A DNA stretch of 64,000 nt from Desulfuromonadales bacterium (GTDB lineage Bacteria > Desulfobacterota > Desulfuromonadia > Geobacterales > Pseudopelobacteraceae), in assembly GCA_013349325.1 (NCBI GenBank), contig DUZX01000008.1, forward strand, positions 49,774 through 113,773, given 5' to 3'. The notes under the pieces were generated by a model, which saw nothing but the letters and a program-made list of their open reading frames with translations, was not told the DNA's origin and searched no databases. The number at the start of each line of letters is the position of its first letter. Within the stretch, counting starts at the first letter, position 1. The position numbers and the translations under genes are program-made. Below, one piece after another: positions 29,901 through 39,800 of this stretch.

Positions 29901-31229
29901 ATGAAAAAGACCTGTTGCAAGCTGTTATGTTCGGCAGTACTCCTTTCCGTACCGTTACCTGCTCTGGCTGCCGAAATAAGTGTTGATGCCAGCACCCTGT
30001 TCGGCATCGGCCAGCGAGATGTTTCCGGAGGAAAAAAAGAGTCCTTGCTGCCGGCCACGCAATTTTTGGGTCTTGATGTTGACAGACTCGCAGATGGCAA
30101 TCTCTCTTTGCACACCTACGGCTGGGGGCGGGCTGATCTGGCTGACAAAAGCTATAATGGTAAAAACGAAGATGGCAGCCTTACCTACGGCTACCTGCAG
30201 TACCGTTTCAAACAGGCTAACGCAAACATCCGAGCCGGGCGGACTTTTATTCACGAAGGGATTGTCAATGAGCAGCTTGATGGCCTCTCTGTCCGCACCG
30301 ATCTTCCCGCCGGTTTCGGAGTGTCGGCCTTCGGTGGGGCGGTCGTGCATGGTAAAAATCTCTCCGGCGAAAACAGCGACGGCAAAGGTGCTTCACTCTT
30401 TGGTGGTCGTGCCAGCTACCGTTATGGCAGCATGCTGGAGTTGGGAATTTCCGGTCTCTACGAAGCCAAAGCCCCCACATTAAACAGCTATACACATGGC
30501 AGCCACCGCCTGACAGGTATCGACCTCTGGCTTGCCCCCCACAAAATGGTTTCACTTTCGGGACAGAGCAGCTACAACCCGGAAACAAAGTCGGTTGCCG
30601 AACACAGCTACCTGCTTACTGTTACGCCGCTTCAGCAGCTGATCGTCAGCGCTGAATTTAATGAATACCATAGTCAGAACTATTTCAATTCATCCGCACT
30701 GTTTACCAGCAAACACATGCTTACCTATAACCCCTCCGAAAGATCCCGCTCCATCGGCAGCAGCGTTTCGTATCAGCTCACCAAGGAGCTGGAGCTGGTT
30801 GCAGATTACAAGCACTACTCCCGACAACTCGGGGGCGCAGACCGCTACGGCGCTGAAACGCGCTTTACGCTGACACGTCCCGCCTACCAGAGCGACTCTA
30901 TCCGCTATGGAGTTGGCTATCACTACCTGCATGCCGGTCAGGAATTCGCCTCGGCACCATACACGACCGCTTCTTATCACGAACTGCGCGGTTATCTGAT
31001 GCACGACACCAAAGGATATTTCGCAGCTCTTGATGCTCTGGGTTTCTTCTTTAAGGGGAGAAAGAGCGCCTGGGAAGGAACTGTTTCACTCGGCTATCAC
31101 TTCACACCTGCCCTGGCCCTGTCCGGCGACATCAGCTATGGTAAAAACCCCGAATTTTCTGATGAGTCCAAAGGACTGCTGCGCCTGACCTACAACACGA
31201 CTTTTGCACAGAATGGAGTGAAAAAATGA
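29901..31229 (+). CDS. Outer-membrane beta-barrel (porin-like) of an electron conduit
   Basis: 442 residues with a signal peptide (residues 1-24, cleavage near ALAAE) and many alternating amphipathic strands of 9-11 residues ending in aromatic residues, e.g. GYGYLQYRFKQ-type and SYQLTKELELVADYKHY. No haem motifs. It overlaps the next cytochrome gene by 4 bases. By analogy with Geobacter porin-cytochrome (ext- and omb-type) complexes it would be the barrel through which cytochromes pass electrons. The role is inferred from context, not from a specific motif. Confidence 0.8.
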   Translation: MKKTCCKLLCSAVLLSVPLPALAAEISVDASTLFGIGQRDVSGGKKESLLPATQFLGLDVDRLADGNLSLHTYGWGRADLADKSYNGKNEDGSLTYGYLQYRFKQANANIRAGRTFIHEGIVNEQLDGLSVRTDLPAGFGVSAFGGAVVHGKNLSGENSDGKGASLFGGRASYRYGSMLELGISGLYEAKAPTLNSYTHGSHRLTGIDLWLAPHKMVSLSGQSSYNPETKSVAEHSYLLTVTPLQQLIVSAEFNEYHSQNYFNSSALFTSKHMLTYNPSERSRSIGSSVSYQLTKELELVADYKHYSRQLGGADRYGAETRFTLTRPAYQSDSIRYGVGYHYLHAGQEFASAPYTTASYHELRGYLMHDTKGYFAALDALGFFFKGRKSAWEGTVSLGYHFTPALALSGDISYGKNPEFSDESKGLLRLTYNTTFAQNGVKK

Positions 31230-31702
31230 CCCGATTCAAACTGACCATCTCGGTTCTGACACGTATCGGATTGTTACTCTTTCTTGCGGCTTGCGCGCAG
31301 ATGGGTACCCTGCCGAGTCTGCCCGCATCCCATCCGGAAGCTTTGGCTATCGGCCAGCAGGTTAATTGTGCCGAGTGTCACGAAGACCAGCAGAAGGGTA
31401 CCCTGAAGCCCTACAAAGCCTTCAACCACTCACCCGTTTTTGTCAAAAGTCACCGCTTTTATGCTGCCTCTGATGACCGACTCTGCAGTACCTGCCACAA
31501 AAGCTCCTTCTGCAATGACTGTCATACCAACAAAGTCCAGATTAAACCATCCACAAAGTTCGGCAATCGTCCCGACCGTGAGATGCAGCATCGCGGCAAC
31601 TTCATGACCATGCACAAGATAGAAGGTAAACTCGATCCCGCCAGTTGCTATCGCTGTCATGGCCGCGCCAACAACGAACGCTGTATACAGTGCCACCACT
31701 AA
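31226..31702 (+). CDS. Pentahaem c-type cytochrome lipoprotein
   Basis: 158 residues. A signal peptide ends in a lipobox LAAC (Cys near residue 23). It is followed by five haem-binding motifs: CAECH, CSTCH, CNDCH, CYRCH and CIQCH, the last only a few residues from the C-terminus. Likely a periplasm-facing or barrel-inserted electron carrier of the conduit. Translationally coupled to the barrel gene by an ATGA overlap, and followed after 13 bases by the large cytochrome. Confidence 0.93.
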   Translation: MTRFKLTISVLTRIGLLLFLAACAQMGTLPSLPASHPEALAIGQQVNCAECHEDQQKGTLKPYKAFNHSPVFVKSHRFYAASDDRLCSTCHKSSFCNDCHTNKVQIKPSTKFGNRPDREMQHRGNFMTMHKIEGKLDPASCYRCHGRANNERCIQCHH

Positions 31703-31715
31703 GGAGGAGAAAAAC

Positions 31716-33761
31716 GTGATCATGTGCAAAAGTGTTCTCATTATATTTATACTTATGGCTCTCTTTGGATGCTCGAACGGCAGCAACACTTCTATAGTAC
31801 TTGACTCGACCGGTAAACACCCGGCCAACTGGCTTGTCCCTCTCGACGGTGGAAACCATCCGGTAACCTATCTGACCAGTCCGGAGAAATGTTTGGAATG
31901 TCACGGTACCGATTTAAAGGGGGGCGTCAGTAATGTCAGCTGTTTCAGTGCAGACAGAAATGGCATAACATGTCACGCTCAGGGACCTTCCGGGCACCCG
32001 ACTGGCTGGAACAATCCCTCTGCGCACGGAGCGCATGCCAAGGCTGCGGCAACCGGGGCCAATGGGATCGCCTTCTGTAAGAACTGTCATGGCGCGGATT
32101 ATTCAAAGGTGCTCGGCACAAAATCCTGTACCGGATGCCATGGTGTCGCCGCTCCACACCCACCCAAACCCTGGTTTGGCAGTGCCTCGACACATAAAAA
32201 CACCGATACGAGCAACGCACCGGCTTGTGCCGCCTGTCACACAAATCGCGCCAATCTGAGTATCGCCGGAGCAGCTACACTGCCTGCTACTGCTATGCTC
32301 GGCACAACAGGCTGTTTTAATAACACCTTGTGCCATGGCGCCATGGGACATAGCAGTGATCCGCAACCATGGAGTTCGCCTGCCAATCATGGTGCCAGGG
32401 CGATAGCTGAACCCGGTGCTGCCGGAAATTACGGCCTGGCGACCTGTCAGCAATGTCACGGAACGGACTTCAGTGGGGGGAACGTCAAACAGTCCTGTTT
32501 CCCCTGCCACGGTGTCCCGGCACCCCACCCGAAACGTGCCGACTGGACTTTGAAAGCCGGAGTACTCAGTCACGTGGCGGCAGGCGAAGGAAATATAAGC
32601 GTCTGTGTCTCCTGCCATACCACGGGCACTAAAAACCTGGCTGAGCCCTATCTGACCCGCTTTGCCAGCTCACCAGCCGGTTCGTTCGTCAGCACCGTCA
32701 CACCCGGCTGTTTCAATACATCCACCTGCCACGGTGACGTGAGAAAGACTACAAATTGCGACGCCTGCCACAGTACTGCCACCTCGGTTCCCTTCAAATC
32801 GATGGTCGGCGCTACTGCTGCAAGCGACACCAAAGTGGGCGCGCATGTTAAACACCTGAACGCATCGACTCAGGCACCTGCGTATTCATCCAATATCGCC
32901 TGTTCGGAGTGTCACGCCGTTCCTGGCACACCTGCTATTTCCGGGGCCCACCGCAACGGTACTAATGATATCGCTTTTGGAACAGTGGCAAAAACCGGCT
33001 CTTTAATACCGACCTATGCTGCCTCAACCGGCGTCTGCGCCAATACCTACTGCCATGGCACAACCCTGACCGGAGGCGGCTCAAACAAATCACCAGTCTG
33101 GAATCAGACTAATTATCTGGTAGCAGGATGCGCAACCTGTCATGGGTATCCACCGACTTCGGTTCGCAATGGGGCAGCGACACATTCAACCAGCAGTTCC
33201 TGTTCGGGATGTCATGCCCACGTCAACGCGACCAATAACGGCTTCAGCGATCCGAGTAAACATATTAACGGCACCATTGAGGCTTCCGGTGCTGCGTCAC
33301 ACGTTTTTCCAAATCCCGGTTCCTCACACAAAGGATCATCAAACGGTACCGGATGTCTGGGATGTCACGCCTTTGGAAGCAGCACCAGCGGCTATCCTGT
33401 CACCTCCGGCACACCTCCTGACTGTCGTGCTTGCCACCTGAACGCCAACCCCGGCACCGACCCGCAATGTTCAGACTGCCACGGCTCTGCAGCTAACAAT
33501 AACAGTGCAACGCTTGCAGGCCGACCGGTTGCAGGTGGCGCAACATTCCCCAACCGACCGGGGCAGCACAACAGAAGTGAACATGTCGGTCGCGCCTGCA
33601 CGGTCTGTCACCCTTTTACATCAGGAAGTCCGCTTCATGGCTGGTCAAACAGAACAAAAAGTACAGCTGCACAGGTTGGTGGTGCAGGCACAAGCATCAA
33701 TAGCTGGAATCCTGTGACCAAAAGCTGTTCTCCCGTGTGTCATGGCTCTGAAAAATGGTAG
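31716..33761 (+). CDS. Large multihaem c-type cytochrome lipoprotein
   Basis: 681 residues from GTG 31716, placed 8 bases after AAGGAGG; ATG 31722 is the alternative. The lipobox is LFGC. Fifteen canonical CxxCH motifs are spread along the protein. Four stretched motifs are also present: two C-x5-CH (GCFNNTLCH, GCFNTSTCH), one C-x4-CH (CANTYCH) and a terminal C-x3-CH (CSPVCH). A C-x9-CH (CFSADRNGITCH) is a weaker fifth. This CxxxxCH-plus-CxxCH pattern is typical of Geobacter cytochromes. Many Gly/Ser/Thr/Asn residues suggest a surface-exposed fold. Probably the outer terminal reductase of the conduit. Confidence 0.92.
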   Translation: MIMCKSVLIIFILMALFGCSNGSNTSIVLDSTGKHPANWLVPLDGGNHPVTYLTSPEKCLECHGTDLKGGVSNVSCFSADRNGITCHAQGPSGHPTGWNNPSAHGAHAKAAATGANGIAFCKNCHGADYSKVLGTKSCTGCHGVAAPHPPKPWFGSASTHKNTDTSNAPACAACHTNRANLSIAGAATLPATAMLGTTGCFNNTLCHGAMGHSSDPQPWSSPANHGARAIAEPGAAGNYGLATCQQCHGTDFSGGNVKQSCFPCHGVPAPHPKRADWTLKAGVLSHVAAGEGNISVCVSCHTTGTKNLAEPYLTRFASSPAGSFVSTVTPGCFNTSTCHGDVRKTTNCDACHSTATSVPFKSMVGATAASDTKVGAHVKHLNASTQAPAYSSNIACSECHAVPGTPAISGAHRNGTNDIAFGTVAKTGSLIPTYAASTGVCANTYCHGTTLTGGGSNKSPVWNQTNYLVAGCATCHGYPPTSVRNGAATHSTSSSCSGCHAHVNATNNGFSDPSKHINGTIEASGAASHVFPNPGSSHKGSSNGTGCLGCHAFGSSTSGYPVTSGTPPDCRACHLNANPGTDPQCSDCHGSAANNNSATLAGRPVAGGATFPNRPGQHNRSEHVGRACTVCHPFTSGSPLHGWSNRTKSTAAQVGGAGTSINSWNPVTKSCSPVCHGSEKW

Positions 33762-33862
33762 CAGGGTGAGATCAGCGCTGCCAGTTGATACTCCAACGGC
33801 CTGCCTCATTGATTCGGGGCGGGCTGTTTACGGACAATTTTCAGGTGTGACAAGAGATCAAA

Positions 33863-35986
33863 ATGCATATCAATAAAATCAAACTCACATTCGCACAGGC
33901 AAACGAATTCAAGGAGGGCGACCTTCAGGTTGGCGGAACAATTGATGAACAAATCAGGTCGGATGCGAGAAAAGAAATTTCTGCCCTGCGAATCAGCGAG
34001 ATTTCAAAGCTCGTTTTTGTTGAAGACGCCATCACAGAAGCGCTTTTCCGCTCACTCAACCGGCAGCTGCTGAGTGAAATTTCCCACCTGACAATCGGCG
34101 AAATGAAGAGCATCGTTATAGGCGAATCCGGCGCTTCATGGGTTAAAAAATTCTCTGCCGGATTGTCGAGCGAAGTTATTGCGGCACTCGTAAAAACAAT
34201 GAACAACGAAGAGCTTTCTTCCGTTTCCCGTTCAATCTTCAATAGCCTGCCTGATGCAACCCAAAAAGGTCCGGTTGTTGTCGGCTCGGCCAATCATTTT
34301 GGCAGCCGTATCCAGCCGAACAGCCCCGGTGATTCTGAAGAAGAGATTCTCCTGTCTGTCCTTGAGGGCCTTGCCTTTGGCTGCGGCGATGTCATCATCG
34401 GGCTCAATCCCGCCAGCGACGATATTGAAACAATTATCAGAACTGAAAAACTTTTGCAGCGAATTGTCGAACGACTGCAACTCCCAACCCGCTTTTGCGT
34501 CCTCTCCGATATGGCAAAACAGTCTGCCGCCCGTTCACTGACCAAAGTAGACGTCGGATTCCAGAGTCTGGCAGGGACCTCAACAACGCTCGTAGGCATG
34601 CTGGGTCTTGATGTTGACGGACTGCTGGAATTATCGCACGGTTTCAGCGGCCTGTATTTTGAAACCGGTCAGGGTTCCGAAATAACCAACGGCACGGCTG
34701 AAGGCGTCGACATGGTGACACTTGAGTCACGCTGTTATGGTCTGGCGCGCTCTGTACAACAGCAGTGCAGCGGAAAATGGATGATCGTCAACGATGTGGC
34801 CGGATTCATCGGCCCGGAAGTGTTTCGAAGCGGGCACCAACTTGTACGGGCATGCCTTGAAGACACCGTCATGGCCAAGCTGCACGGCATCACCATGGGT
34901 CTGGATGTCTGCTCAACGTTCCACATGGGCATATCCCCGTCGGAGCTTCAGAACCTGACTGAGGAGCTGGCCACAACAGCCGCTCCTGCCTATCTGATGT
35001 CAGTTGCCGGAAAAGCCGACCCGATGCTCGGCTATCTGACCACATCCTATCGGGAACACCCGCGACTCAGAATAAAAACCGGCAAACAGTTTTCCAGCGT
35101 CATGCAGGAACGGCTATCAACACTCGGCGTGATTGATGCTGATGGCCTCGCCACAGGCGCCCCCGAATGTACGGCCATGCTGTACGCGCGATATATGAAA
35201 GCAGGGGGAGATTCCCGGGCTATTGAGGCCATCATGGAAGAATGTTTCAGAAAAATTACAGCACTGCAGGAAAAAGGGTGTGATCTCGGGTATGGCTTCG
35301 GGCCTGATTTCAGCGACCCGCCCTCTGTCTCCACACGGCTTGCGGCCATCTACCGGCATGCCAGGAGTGCCCTGTACGCCACGCTTGACGCGGCTGTTAT
35401 TCGGGACTGCTCTCCTCGGCATATCGACATAGCCTCCCAATCAAGCGACCGGGAGGAGTATCTTGTACATCCGGCTTCGGGGGAACGAATCTGCTTGACA
35501 GATTACGCCGCCCTCTTCGAACTCTCGGCATGTTTTAAAGTTGCCCCGCAGATTTTGATCGTTGTTTCTGACGGTCTTAACGCCGATGCCGTCAATGAGA
35601 ATCTGCGTAGCATCCTGCCCGGCCTGAAATGGTCATTACAAGAAGCGGGCTATCATGTATCAGAAATGGACATTGTCATACGGAACGGTCGCGTACGGGC
35701 CGGATATCACGTAGCGCAGTTGCTTGAGCCTGAAATCCTGATCCACCTGATCGGCGAGCGGCCGGGCTCGGGCCTGAATCTGCTTTCAGCGTACATGACC
35801 TACGGAAAACTACCAAGTGGTCTACTCCGCTGGAGCCCAGACATGGATCATTCGTGCACAACAGCACTATGCAGCATACATCCCAAAGGGAAATCAACGG
35901 AATCGGCAATAGCCGATATGGTCACAACCGTCAGACGCATGTTCGAATCGAAATGTTCCGGTGTTTCCCTCGGCGCGCTGACATAA
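33863..35986 (+). CDS. Ethanolamine ammonia-lyase, EutB-EutC fusion
   Basis: 707 residues. Residues 1-435 match the catalytic subunit EutB: SRIQPN at 148-153, NPASDD at 182-187, LYFETGQGS at 264-272, TLESRCYGLAR at 286-296, GFIGPE at 314-319. Residues about 560-707 match the small subunit EutC (ILIVVSDGLNADAV, VIRNGRVRAGYH, LIGERPGSGLNLLSAYMTYG). The 436-555 linker is unassigned. The enzyme deaminates ethanolamine to acetaldehyde and ammonia using adenosylcobalamin. In enterics the two are separate genes. No eutA reactivase, transporter or microcompartment genes are nearby. Confidence 0.9.
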   Translation: MHINKIKLTFAQANEFKEGDLQVGGTIDEQIRSDARKEISALRISEISKLVFVEDAITEALFRSLNRQLLSEISHLTIGEMKSIVIGESGASWVKKFSAGLSSEVIAALVKTMNNEELSSVSRSIFNSLPDATQKGPVVVGSANHFGSRIQPNSPGDSEEEILLSVLEGLAFGCGDVIIGLNPASDDIETIIRTEKLLQRIVERLQLPTRFCVLSDMAKQSAARSLTKVDVGFQSLAGTSTTLVGMLGLDVDGLLELSHGFSGLYFETGQGSEITNGTAEGVDMVTLESRCYGLARSVQQQCSGKWMIVNDVAGFIGPEVFRSGHQLVRACLEDTVMAKLHGITMGLDVCSTFHMGISPSELQNLTEELATTAAPAYLMSVAGKADPMLGYLTTSYREHPRLRIKTGKQFSSVMQERLSTLGVIDADGLATGAPECTAMLYARYMKAGGDSRAIEAIMEECFRKITALQEKGCDLGYGFGPDFSDPPSVSTRLAAIYRHARSALYATLDAAVIRDCSPRHIDIASQSSDREEYLVHPASGERICLTDYAALFELSACFKVAPQILIVVSDGLNADAVNENLRSILPGLKWSLQEAGYHVSEMDIVIRNGRVRAGYHVAQLLEPEILIHLIGERPGSGLNLLSAYMTYGKLPSGLLRWSPDMDHSCTTALCSIHPKGKSTESAIADMVTTVRRMFESKCSGVSLGALT

Positions 35987-36062
35987 AATTTATCCTTGAT
36001 ATCGTCTGCCAGTTGCCGATAAGCTTTTTTAGGAGCTACCAGAATCACCCGGAGGTGCATCA

Positions 36063-36287
36063 ATGACACTATCACCGATTTCATCCAGTACCCTGACGGC
36101 GGCATACGCGACACCTGCTCCGGCCCAACAGCAGCAGATAAAATCACCTCAGAAGGCTCCTGGCGCAGACGTGGTAACCATATCAAAACAGGCACTGCAG
36201 ATGGCGACTGACGGGGACCCGAAATCAAAAGAGACGAGTGAAAGCGGAGCTCAGAAAGTCTCCGAAACGATGCGCGGCAGGATATAA
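36063..36287 (+). CDS. Small hypothetical protein, Ala/Gln/Ser-rich
   Basis: 74 residues with a strong ribosome site (GGAGGTG, 7 bases before the ATG), which is the main reason to accept it. The N-terminal half is low-complexity (Ala/Pro/Gln), then DVVTISKQALQMATDG, a pattern seen in small Geobacter proteins of unknown function. No signal peptide. The stop codon lies 3 bases before a MITE-like element, so the native C-terminus may have been altered by its insertion. Confidence 0.6.
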   Translation: MTLSPISSSTLTAAYATPAPAQQQQIKSPQKAPGADVVTISKQALQMATDGDPKSKETSESGAQKVSETMRGRI

Positions 36288-36289
36288 TT

Positions 36290-36408
36290 CCAATTCCAGA
36301 TCAAGGATGATATCAAGGCGGCGAGGATTGAGGCTGCGAGGCGTGCATGTCCGTACGTTGAGCAGCCGAAGACGAGCCAACGAAGAGAGGGCCTTGATAT
36401 GGAATTGG
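36290..36408. repeat. MITE-like element with 17-bp terminal inverted repeats
   Basis: The left end CCAATTCCAGATCAAGG (36290-36306) is the inverse of the right end CCTTGATATGGAATTGG (36392-36408) with one mismatch. The 119-base element carries no accepted gene; a 67-residue minus-strand frame crosses it but has no start signal. It sits directly behind the small gene's stop codon. I think similar sequences recur in Geobacter genomes, but this is from memory. Confidence 0.7.
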
Positions 36409-36443
36409 TGTAACAAAAAAAATTCCATAACGTCAATTCATCC

Positions 36444-36480
36444 AAAAAGGGTATGGAGACAAACACTCCATACCCTTTTT
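36444..36480. terminator. Bidirectional rho-independent terminator
   Basis: AAAAAGGGTATGGAG (36444-36458) and CTCCATACCCTTTTT (36466-36480) form a perfect 15-bp stem around the loop ACAAACA, with A/T tracts on both sides. It serves the plus-strand gene at 36063 and the minus-strand operon ending at 36509. Confidence 0.9.
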
Positions 36481-36508
36481 GCATAAAAACACCCCGCAAC
36501 ATCAAAGA

Positions 36509-36808
36509 TCAATTATCGTTATTGTCACCCCAGAGTGCCATCCACTGCTGCTGCGGAGTGCGACTGTCACCATACTGGACGATGACACCATCCTCCCTTT
36601 GATAGGAGCAGGACCAGCCCGGTTTATCGGCAGCAGAAAAAACCGGATACTCGCCTGAGTGATCAAGTGCTTTGTACGGAGCAGAATATGTACCGTCGTC
36701 CTTGGGGGGTGGACAGCGCACATCCCCTTGATACCATGTATATTCTTCGCAATGAACCGCTGTCGCAATCAATATCAGTAAAAAAACGACAATACAGCCT
36801 GTTTTCAT
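36509..36808 (-). CDS. Small exported protein, last gene of the caspase operon
   Basis: 99 residues with a clear signal peptide (MKTGCIVVFLLILIATAVHC, cleavage near CEE) and two cysteines in the mature part (VRCPPP and GWSCSY) that could form a disulphide. It is rich in Tyr, Trp, Asp and Gly. GGGAGGAG lies 3-4 bases before ATG 36808, so that start is taken rather than 36841. It follows the WD40-caspase gene by 29 bases. No family recognised. Confidence 0.75.
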   Translation of the reverse strand: MKTGCIVVFLLILIATAVHCEEYTWYQGDVRCPPPKDDGTYSAPYKALDHSGEYPVFSAADKPGWSCSYQREDGVIVQYGDSRTPQQQWMALWGDNNDN

Positions 36809-36837
36809 ACGCTCCTCCCTGAAAAAGAATAAATATC

Positions 36838-39800
36838 TCAATCCCGCAGCAGCTTAAAGCGCCCCTTCGCCTCTAGTTTATCCGTACTCAGTACCGGACT
36901 TTGCGACACATTCTGTCCCTTTGCGGTATCCTCCACCAGCGGTTTCAGGTAACGGTAGACCGCATCGATGTCACCTTTTCCCTCTTTGATGGCTTTGAGG
37001 AAATAGTACGTGAAGACACCATGTTCTTTTTCCTCGAACGAGGTTGAAATCTGGGATCCCTGAGTCGAGGCGAGAATAGCCATTCCAGGCGGAACGACCA
37101 GGGTGTCCGCCATCAACACCAGCGGTCGGGCCCCCTTGGCCAGAACACTTCGGCCGCCACTTCCCGAAAAGCATGAATCCATTACCACAATCACTTCGGC
37201 CGCTTTGGCTGCACCGAGCTTTTCATACAACCGCTTGATCGGATAGCCGGTATCATTCAGATATGACGGATCACCGTCATAGGGAACGATAGAGGCTTCG
37301 CCGGTGGCCGGATCCGGGGCGCCATGACCGGAGTAGTAGAAGAAAATGCGTGACCCCGACTTGACCCTGTTCGGCAGCCAGCTTTCAACCGATTTCCTGA
37401 TGGCCGAAAGCGTAGCGCGTTCGTCAGCCAGAAACTCGATATTGCGCTCGGCAAAGCCGAGCGAGAGCAAATAGGCTTTAATCGAACGGGCATCATTATA
37501 GGCAAAATCGGACTTCGGCACATTCTGGTAGCGCTCTATTCCAATCACCAGCGCCAGATCCCGATCATTAAACGCGCGCCGGGTAACGGCCAGCAGCGGA
37601 ACCATGCCAATGTCATCCTGTGCTGCGGCGACGGGTGCTGTCTCACGCTCTTTTACGGTGACTAGTCGGACCTCAGGCGCCTCCTTGTTGAGCACCAGCT
37701 GCAACTGCGGCTTAATGTTAAATTGAGATCGCTCCTCGGTTATCTGGAATGCCACCGGGAGTATTTTTGGCCCCTTGTAACGCTGGGTAACGGCCATCGT
37801 AAAGCTTGCCCGCTTGCTCTCACCCGGCTTAAGCAGCCCCAAAGCGATCTCACTCTCTCCAAAAAGTTTCACCTGTGGGTCACTGCTGTCGAGCCGTACC
37901 ACAACGCCACGAGCAAAACCTTTACCGATATTTTGAACCGTGAGGGTTACGTTACTTTCTTTGCCTTTGGCAACAACCCGTTTTCCCTCTGCGTCACTTA
38001 TCTCAATGCGCGCAACCTGCAAATCCGGCGGGATCAGCGCTTTGAGACTGAAGTCCATCAGAACCGGTTGCGCATCGAAGCCACCCGCTTCCAGAGCGGC
38101 TATCTGCAACCGTATTTCTCGTCCCGGCACCCCTTCTGCTGCAGAAATCGGTACATCAACGCTTCGGCTCTGGTTCGGACCAATATCACCGACCGGCATT
38201 CGCTCAACGAACGAAAGTGTCGTCGACAGAGCAGTTGTTCCCTCAGCGCGCAGAGCAAGCGCAACGCCTTCAGCGCTACCACTGCCGGAGTTTCGCACGA
38301 CCGCCCGAATGCTGCCCTGCTCACCAGCATCAAGTGCATTATTACCTGACGGTTCAACGAGCGTCACCGAGACTATCTCCAGATTAGGCGCGGCTGTGCG
38401 CTTGCTGGCGACCACGGGGAGAGCCGGCTGCAGCAGCGGTGATTCGGTCTGCAGCGCAACGCCCGCTACCTGCCTGCCGAACGGAAAACGTCCACCGCTG
38501 ACCCGGTCCACCAGCGTCCCGTTCACCAGCTCTCCCCGCTGCGGGTCGTGATAGCGCAGCAAGCCATTGAACTGCAGTGATTCCCGGCGAGCTGCCAACT
38601 CCTGTGCCATCCGCTGGGGGACCGGTATCGAAATCGGTACTCCTCCCAGAGTCGCGTGAAAAACGTGCCGGTCAGCGTCATAGCGCCCCAGATCTCCCGT
38701 CGCACGAAACGGATAATACTGCCGCTTCATTTTTTCTTCCTGCTGTTCAAGCTCTGTCGCCAGCGCCGAGCGCCTGACCGCATATTCTCTGCGCAGCGCC
38801 TGCGCTTCACTCTTGGCCAGCCTCAGACGCTCGGCATATTCGCGACTGTTTTCGAACTCGCTCTTTTGCGGATAGAGAGCCTTGATGCGCTCATCGCGCT
38901 CCTGATCAACCGTTTTGAGTGCATCACCGTGAGCACCGCCGGATGCAGCCAGGGAGATAATGCCCGGCAGATTCCAGAGGTGCACCTGTTTGTCTTCGCC
39001 GGCAATCGCAAGACCGGTATTGTCCGGGCTGCATTGAACAGCCAGCGGTTCATTCTTTTCATCACTGATAGCATACAGCTCGCGATTTGAACGACTGCTC
39101 CAGAATGCGGTCCGTTTTTTACCGGCTGAGACAAGAAGCGCTCCATCGGCGCTAAAGGCCAGACCGACTATGTCATCCTGCTCTCGGGGCAACTGCCGCA
39201 GCTGAGATTTCCCGAACAGGTCCCAGATCAGGATGGTCTGTTTATCTTCAACAGCCGCCAGGCGTGAACCATCCGGACTGAAGGCCAGCATACGAATTTC
39301 CTTCTGAAAACCTTCCAGCGATTTCGTACGAATCCACTGCCGCACATCCCAAATAGCGACCTGTCGATCTTTACCGGCCAGAGCCAGTTGATCGCCATTC
39401 ACGCTAAAAGCAATGCTGAGAACATCATGATCGCCACCCGATAGCGTTTTAATCACCGCTCTGTCAGCACGAGTCTGATCCTCGTTCTTTTTTGAATCGT
39501 CCTTGCGCTTCAACCAGCTGAAATAGCCACTGCTGTCCCCGGGTTTTTCGGATGTGGCTGTTGTCGATACGTTCAGACTGTCCAGATTCCAGACCACAAC
39601 ACCCTTATCTACCGCAGCGGCCAGGACGTGCCCTCTGCGGCTGCACGCCAGCGACTGGACATCTTTTTTAGCACGGAAACCGGTTATGTACGAGCCGGTT
39701 GCTGCGTTAACCAGATGAATATTCTCCCCCTTGGTCGTCAAAGCCAAAACATCCCCACTACCACAAAAAGAGAGATTCGTAACCCGATCAGGCAGATTTT

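Noticed and set aside
33780-33840. Terminator between the big cytochrome and eutBC
   Set aside because: A GCCTGCC/GGCGGGC pairing exists but with a long loop and only a short T-run; too weak to call.
36225-36428. 67-residue minus-strand open frame in the MITE-like element
   Set aside because: No start signal; lies in a short inverted-repeat element, probably a spurious frame.
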